Source: Pantoea brenneri
GTDB lineage: Bacteria > Pseudomonadota > Gammaproteobacteria > Enterobacterales > Enterobacteriaceae
DNA length: 51,831 bases
Assembly: GCA_002095305.1 (NCBI GenBank)
Contig: MIEI01000030.1
Location: forward strand, 1-51,831
Direction of reading: 5' to 3'
Position numbers and translations under genes: made by a program. Positions 46,537 to 51,831 of this stretch are shown here, in pieces. The notes beneath the pieces are model-generated. The model saw only the letters and a list, made by a program, of their open reading frames with translations, was not told the DNA's origin and did no database searches. Each line of letters begins with the position of its first letter. Within the stretch, counting starts at the first letter, position 1.

Positions 46537-47079
46537 ATGACGCATTTTACGACGATTCTCTTCTCTTCACTGTTTGTGTGCTGTAACGTTTTTGCCGGGC
46601 CGGTCTCTTCCGTTGCGCTCGGCACGCTTTCCACTGCATTAAATGAACGGATGCAGGTGATGAAAGAGGTGGCTGGCTACAAAGCACAGCATCATCTCCC
46701 GATCGAGGATTTGCCGCGGGAACAGCAGGTGATGCAAAGCATGCTGAAAAACGCTGAGCAAGCCGGACTGGAACCCCATTCGGTGGAACCGTTTGTTCAT
46801 GCCCTGATGAATGCCAGTAAGGCGATTCAATATCGTTATCGGGCGGACTGGCTATCAGTCCCGGATAACGCCGCCGTCAGGGATCTGGCTGATACCCGGC
46901 AACAGATACAACGGCTGGATAGCCAATTGCTCAACGCGATCGGCCAGCAGCTGTTGGCTGGCGGCTTTCCGCACGCCGAACGGGCATGGCTGGCCTCGCA
47001 ACTCACGGCGGCCAACCTGAGCGAAGGCGATAAAAATAGCCTGCTCACGTCGCTCGCCAGCATCCGGCGCAGCCAGTAA
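46537..47079 (+). CDS. aroQ: Secreted chorismate mutase (AroQ-gamma type)
   Basis: This 180-residue periplasmic chorismate mutase has a signal peptide ending near residue 20 (NVFA). The all-helical AroQ-gamma fold has ERMQVMKEVAGYKAQHHLPIEDLPREQQVM as its catalytic helix region and the SKAIQYRYRADW segment. It converts chorismate to prephenate outside the cytoplasm. Such monofunctional secreted enzymes were first found in Erwinia herbicola and occur in several plant- and animal-associated bacteria. The source of periplasmic chorismate and the biological role remain unclear. Confidence 0.92.
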   Translation: MTHFTTILFSSLFVCCNVFAGPVSSVALGTLSTALNERMQVMKEVAGYKAQHHLPIEDLPREQQVMQSMLKNAEQAGLEPHSVEPFVHALMNASKAIQYRYRADWLSVPDNAAVRDLADTRQQIQRLDSQLLNAIGQQLLAGGFPHAERAWLASQLTAANLSEGDKNSLLTSLASIRRSQ

Positions 47080-47185
47080 CATTAATCCGGCCGCTGATTC
47101 AGCGCATTAAGCCGCACGACGCCAATCGATAGTTGCCTCTGCCAGCGGGAGTCGCGTTGCTGGCATCGATTAACCTGCGGCGGCG

Positions 47186-48190
47186 TTAACAGCGCAGACG
47201 AAGCGTCGCAGGCAGTACCAGCTGGCTGTTTACTGGCTCATCGCCGCGGATCAGGCTGGTCAGGATCGCGAAGCAGGCCTGCGCCAGCTGCGGCACGTTT
47301 TGCTCGACCGTGTCGATGGGGATGGAGAGGGAATCATACAGGTAGTGATCGTCAAAACTGGCAATGCGGATGTCGCTGGTCAGCAAGCGGTGCTCGCTCA
47401 TATAGCGCAGAACGCCCTCCAGCAGGCCGCAGGCGGCGGTAAACAGCGCTTTCGGCGGCCGCCTCAGCCGTTCGCACAGGGCGGCAAACATCTCATAACC
47501 GCTGGCCGGGTGATAGTTACCCTGAATAATCCATTCCGGACGCAGCGTAACGCCAGCACGCGTGAGTCCCTGGCTGAAACCCGCCAGGCGATCCTGGGTT
47601 GGTGACAGATCGGGCTGACCGCCAAGAAAGTAGATCTCATCCGGACTGGCGCGCGCCAGCCTTTCAACCAGATCGGCGGTGGGCGTGATGGCATCGGTGA
47701 TCACCCAGGGTAAGCGCGTGTCACTGATGCGACGGTCAAACAGCAGCACCGGCAACTGCTCGCTAAGGGTGACGTAATCACTGTCGCTTAACATGCTGGA
47801 CGCGACAATCAACCCGTCGACCTGGCGCGATACCAGGTTATTGACCACCGCCATTTCCTGCCCGGCATTTTCGTCGGTACAGGAGATCAGCAGCTGCAAT
47901 CCTGCGGCGCGGCACAGATTTTCCAGCGCATGAGAAAACGCAGCGAAGCCATGGTTGGTGATTTCCGGCACCACCAGTCCCAGCGTATGGCTGCGGGCAT
48001 CGTGCAGCATCCGGGCATGAATGCTGGGCTGATAGTGATGCTGTCGGGCAAGCGCCAGCACCCGTTCACGCGTCTCCTTCGCGACCCGCAGTTCTTCTCC
48101 GCGGCCGTTGAGCACCAGGCTGGCGGTGGCTTTACTCACCCCCGCCAGCGTGGCAATGTCACTGATGGTAACGCGTTTCGTTTTTCTCAC
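47186..48190 (-). CDS. scrR: LacI-family sucrose operon repressor
   Basis: This 334-residue LacI/GalR repressor is very close to Klebsiella ScrR. It has the N-terminal helix-turn-helix [20 protein letters not shown], then [18 protein letters not shown] and [27 protein letters not shown]. It represses the sucrose genes until fructose or fructose 1-phosphate is present. It is the last gene of the scr cluster, 29 bp after scrB on the same strand. Confidence 0.95.
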   Translation of the reverse strand: MRKTKRVTISDIATLAGVSKATASLVLNGRGEELRVAKETRERVLALARQHHYQPSIHARMLHDARSHTLGLVVPEITNHGFAAFSHALENLCRAAGLQLLISCTDENAGQEMAVVNNLVSRQVDGLIVASSMLSDSDYVTLSEQLPVLLFDRRISDTRLPWVITDAITPTADLVERLARASPDEIYFLGGQPDLSPTQDRLAGFSQGLTRAGVTLRPEWIIQGNYHPASGYEMFAALCERLRRPPKALFTAACGLLEGVLRYMSEHRLLTSDIRIASFDDHYLYDSLSIPIDTVEQNVPQLAQACFAILTSLIRGDEPVNSQLVLPATLRLRC

Positions 48191-48219
48191 GGCAAGGCAT
48201 CGTCTAAGGAAACAAGCGC

Positions 48220-49629
48220 TTATTCTACCATGCAGCGACGTAACGACCAGTAGTGAGCCTGCAGTTCTGCGCGGCCACGCAGGGTTAACCGCGCCGGCTG
48301 CGTCGGAAAATAACGGCTGCTCATCACCCCTTCGCCATCATTGATGAAAATCTCAACGCTGGAGTGATCGCACAGGATCTGTAACCGGCTGGCGGCGCCC
48401 GTCCAGTAGCGGTAGTGCCATTCACCCGTGACCAGACTGCGACGCGCCAGCTGCAGTGCATCCTGCTGCCACGTCACGATCAGCGTGTCGGCAAAATTGA
48501 GTTCGATTCCGCCCTGGCTTTCCAGCAGCAGTTCCAGCCGCTGCGCATCGATCGGCGGCGCGTCATCAGCACGTCCCTGATAAACCTTTCCGGCTTCGCG
48601 CAGCGCCTGCAGCTCGGCGATCGGTTGCTGGCAGAGCTTGCCATCCCGGGAACTGAGTTCACGCAGGCAGGTCATCTGGTGGATCCAGTGATGAGCAACG
48701 GTGGGCTGGGCCATCTCTTCCCCGTCGGGCGTGCCCATCCATCCCACCAGCAACCGCCGCCCGTCAGCGGTCAGCGTGGTCTGCGGCGCGTAAAACTCGA
48801 AGCCGGCGTCCAGTTCGTGCAGCGGGCCGTGGTGATAGGCCGGCGTCTGATCATCGAGCGTGCCGCTCAGCCAGGCGCTCGGGTGACTGTTGAGAAAGCG
48901 TTTTTCCTCGCGCGCCACGCCCTGCGGACAGCAGATCAGGTAAGTGCTGTCGCCGAGAGTAAACATATCCGGGCATTCCCACATGTAACCCGCCGGCCCG
49001 AGACCGCCCAGCCCGCTGCCCGCTATCTCGCCGAGCAGTTGCCACTGCTGCAGATTTTCCGCCCGCAGCAGCAGCACTTTACCCTGCAACTGCCGATCCT
49101 GAGCGCCCAGCACCATGTACCAGTGGTTACCCTGTCGCCAGACTTTCGGATCGCGGACATGTCCGGTGTAGCCCTCTGGCAAAGCAATAACCGGCCCGAG
49201 CTTATCAAATCCTGCTGCGCTATTTTGCTGAGCCAGGCACTGCCACGCAGTGCGTGTGCCGTCGTCAAATTTCACGTTGCCGGTGTAAATCAGCGTCAGA
49301 ACGCCATCGTCATCGACCGCACTGCCGGAGTAACAGCCGCTACGGTCATACGCTTCATCCGGCATCAGCGCAATCGGCTGATGTTGCCAGTGCAGCAGAT
49401 CGGCAGAGCGCCAGTGTCCCCAGCATTTATGTTTATGCTCGCACCCCAGCGCATTCCACTGATAAAACAGATGATAATGACCGTCAAAATGGATAAATCC
49501 ATTCGGGTCGTTAAGCAGTCCGGTAACCGGCGCCAGATGCCAGCCGGGATAATAATGGTCGTTAAGCGCAGCAGGCATCTTCTGCATCACCGCCTGCAGG
49601 ATAGCCGGCAAAAGTGTCGATGAAGCCAT
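48220..49629 (-). CDS. scrB: Sucrose-6-phosphate hydrolase
   Basis: This 469-residue GH32 enzyme cleaves sucrose 6-phosphate to glucose 6-phosphate and fructose. The nucleophile is Asp41 in LNDPNGF, with the conserved RDP (stabiliser) and ECPD (acid/base Glu) motifs present. A C-terminal beta-sandwich domain follows. Its start shares one base with the stop of scrA (TAATG), so the two are translationally coupled. It acts in the cytoplasm after PTS uptake. Confidence 0.96.
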   Translation of the reverse strand: MASSTLLPAILQAVMQKMPAALNDHYYPGWHLAPVTGLLNDPNGFIHFDGHYHLFYQWNALGCEHKHKCWGHWRSADLLHWQHQPIALMPDEAYDRSGCYSGSAVDDDGVLTLIYTGNVKFDDGTRTAWQCLAQQNSAAGFDKLGPVIALPEGYTGHVRDPKVWRQGNHWYMVLGAQDRQLQGKVLLLRAENLQQWQLLGEIAGSGLGGLGPAGYMWECPDMFTLGDSTYLICCPQGVAREEKRFLNSHPSAWLSGTLDDQTPAYHHGPLHELDAGFEFYAPQTTLTADGRRLLVGWMGTPDGEEMAQPTVAHHWIHQMTCLRELSSRDGKLCQQPIAELQALREAGKVYQGRADDAPPIDAQRLELLLESQGGIELNFADTLIVTWQQDALQLARRSLVTGEWHYRYWTGAASRLQILCDHSSVEIFINDGEGVMSSRYFPTQPARLTLRGRAELQAHYWSLRRCMVE

Positions 49630-50999
49630 TATTCAGCATCCGTATTGTATTTAAGCAGGTAAGAGACCACGAACGCCGTGGTGAATGCGATCGCCACGCC
49701 GATGCCATAATTGAACAAAGAACCCGCCTTGACGATTGCCATGCCTGGCAGCCCCGTCAGCCCGACGGCTGTCATATAGACATGCACGGAAACCACCCAG
49801 GCACCGCCCAGCGCGCCACCGATCAGGCCGGCTATAAAGGGCTTCATGAAGCGCAGATTAATACCAAAGATTGCCGCTTCCGTGATCCCCAGCAGCGCTG
49901 AGAATGCCGAGGGCAAGCTAATCGCTTTTATCTTCACATCTTTAGTTTTAAACCACACCGCCAGGCAGGCACCGCCCTGAGCCACGTTGGCCATCGCCCA
50001 GATCGGCAACAGGAAATTAACGCCAATGGCGGGATTTCCCAGCAGTCCGGCTTCAATCGCATGGAAACTGTGGTGTACCCCGGTAATCACGATCACCGAA
50101 TAGAGCCCACCAAACACCAGCCCCGCCAGCCAGCCCGCGTGGGCGATCAGGGTACTGAGCACCAGAGAGATGCCGTCCCCCAGCATACGACCAGCCGGTC
50201 CGATGATCAGCAGCGCGATAAAACCGGAGATGATTACCGTCAGGAACGGCGTCAGGATCAAATCCAGTGCATCAGGAATAATCCGGCGCAACTGCTTCTC
50301 CAGTACGCTCATAAACCACACCGCCAGCAGCACCGGAAACACCGTGCCCTGGTAACCGATCATCGCCACTTCGATACCGAAAAAATTCATGGTATGGAAG
50401 CCCGAAGCCACGCCCCAGGCGTTAGTCAGTGCCGGGTGGGTCAGAATGCCGCCAAGGGTTGCGCCAAGAAACGGATTGCCGCCAAACTCACGAGCAGCGG
50501 TAAAGCCGATCAGGATCGGCAGGATAATGAAGGCGGCGGAACTGCACATATCCAGCATGATGTAGAGTGCGTTATCCGGATTGACCCAGCCGTAGGTTTT
50601 CACCATGCCCAGCAGCCCCATCAGCAGGCCGGATGCCACGATGGCGGGGATAATCGGCACAAAGATATTCGACAGCAGACGGGCGATACGCTGGAACGGA
50701 TTAAGCTTGCGCGCCGCGATATCCGCCGCTTCAGATTTGCTCGACTCGCTAATCCCCGCTTCAGCAATAAATGCGGCATAGACTTTGTTGACCACACCGG
50801 TGCCAAAAATCACCTGCAGTTGCCCGGCGTTGCGGAAGCAGCCTTTTACGCCCTCGATCCGGCCAATCGCCGCGGTGTCTGCCTGGCTGTCGTCCGCCAG
50901 CACCAGCCGCAGGCGCGTAGCGCAATGCGCCGCGCTGGCGATGTTCTCCCGGCCGCCCAGCAAGGGCAGTAGCGCGCGGGAAATTTTTGCATAATCCAT
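49629..50999 (-). CDS. scrA: PTS sucrose permease EIIBC
   Basis: This 456-residue sucrose PTS transporter has an N-terminal EIIB domain with phosphorylated Cys26 in AAHCATRLRL. The EIIC membrane domain has about ten helices (including GITEAAIFGINLRFMKPF). It lacks its own EIIA and relies on the glucose EIIA, as in other ScrA proteins. It lies between scrY and scrB in the classical scrYABR order. Confidence 0.96.
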   Translation of the reverse strand: MDYAKISRALLPLLGGRENIASAAHCATRLRLVLADDSQADTAAIGRIEGVKGCFRNAGQLQVIFGTGVVNKVYAAFIAEAGISESSKSEAADIAARKLNPFQRIARLLSNIFVPIIPAIVASGLLMGLLGMVKTYGWVNPDNALYIMLDMCSSAAFIILPILIGFTAAREFGGNPFLGATLGGILTHPALTNAWGVASGFHTMNFFGIEVAMIGYQGTVFPVLLAVWFMSVLEKQLRRIIPDALDLILTPFLTVIISGFIALLIIGPAGRMLGDGISLVLSTLIAHAGWLAGLVFGGLYSVIVITGVHHSFHAIEAGLLGNPAIGVNFLLPIWAMANVAQGGACLAVWFKTKDVKIKAISLPSAFSALLGITEAAIFGINLRFMKPFIAGLIGGALGGAWVVSVHVYMTAVGLTGLPGMAIVKAGSLFNYGIGVAIAFTTAFVVSYLLKYNTDAE

Positions 51000-51070
51000 A
51001 TTAACCTCTGTCTTCTGGTTTCATTTTTATTGGTGCGGTTGCCCAGCCCCTGCAAGCTGGGGCTGTCTGG

Positions 51071-51831
<761 letters not shown>

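Noticed and set aside
48415..49623. 402-residue open frame on the plus strand opposite scrB
   Set aside because: It lies fully within scrB on the other strand, has no ribosome site and shows no recognisable domain. scrB has complete catalytic motifs.
50061..50972. 303-residue open frame opposite scrA
   Set aside because: It is a shadow of the scrA membrane protein, rich in His, Gln and Arg as expected from antisense reading.

Overview
The window looks like a chromosomal segment of a plant- or insect-associated member of the Enterobacterales, most likely Erwiniaceae (Pantoea/Erwinia/Mixta type). The grounds are moderately high GC, dense enterobacterial gene organisation with Shine-Dalgarno sites, a scrYABR sucrose operon, a membrane PQQ glucose dehydrogenase, a budABC butanediol operon with budR, and a secreted AroQ-type chorismate mutase of the kind first described in Erwinia herbicola. 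The genus is an inference. No tRNA, rRNA, insertion sequence, phage gene or CRISPR array was seen.

Layout. 1-4010: the end of an export locus with a HlyD-type adaptor, a C39-peptidase ABC exporter and a small DUF1795-like protein, closed by a terminator. 4241-10635: a leftward catabolic operon (sugar MFS transporter, inositol-dehydrogenase-like Gfo/Idh, hydroxypyruvate-isomerase-like TIM barrel, periplasmic sugar-binding protein). It has a near-perfect sigma-54 promoter and a divergent sigma-54 enhancer-binding regulator. 10725-12932: a TetR regulator and a stand-alone KAS II (FabF-like), each preceded by the same GTGACC-N12-GGTCAC operator. 13228-18737: a beta-glucoside module (BglK kinase, LacI repressor, PTS IIB-IIC, GH1 phospho-beta-glucosidase, IIA) with two LacI-type operators.

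18852-26041: an envelope-stress or efflux module with a MipA/OmpV protein and an unlisted 34-residue membrane peptide on one strand. On the other strand are an OmpR-type two-component system and an RND adaptor/pump pair. A TTGAC direct repeat with 11-bp spacing sits before the adaptor. 26094-30695: an 81-residue four-cysteine protein, budR and budABC. 30843-32353: a lone flagellin with its own sigma-28 promoter and a large inserted beta-rich domain. 32711-34024: a CitMHS-type citrate transporter. 34188-36201: a metallo-beta-lactamase-fold hydrolase whose last 41 bp are repeated about 1.1 kb downstream, with a vapBC toxin-antitoxin pair between the copies.

36202-42019: a YsnF/AvaK-type stress protein that appears to be two genes fused in frame, an alpha/beta hydrolase, a PNPOx-like protein and gcd. 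42363-46083: two GNAT proteins, a small unknown protein, an SRPBCC protein and a zinc alcohol dehydrogenase. 46537-51831: secreted chorismate mutase, then scrR, scrB, scrA and the 3' part of scrY, running off the window end.

Functionally the region is mostly accessory metabolism: plant-sugar uptake (sucrose, beta-glucosides, an inositol-like polyol, citrate, glucose oxidation), mixed-acid to butanediol switching, and export or efflux functions. The most unusual elements are the exporter with a DUF1795 partner, the sigma-54 control of a small sugar operon, the orphan sigma-28 flagellin, the MipA plus micro-protein plus two-component/RND module, and the vapBC islet that duplicates a gene end.
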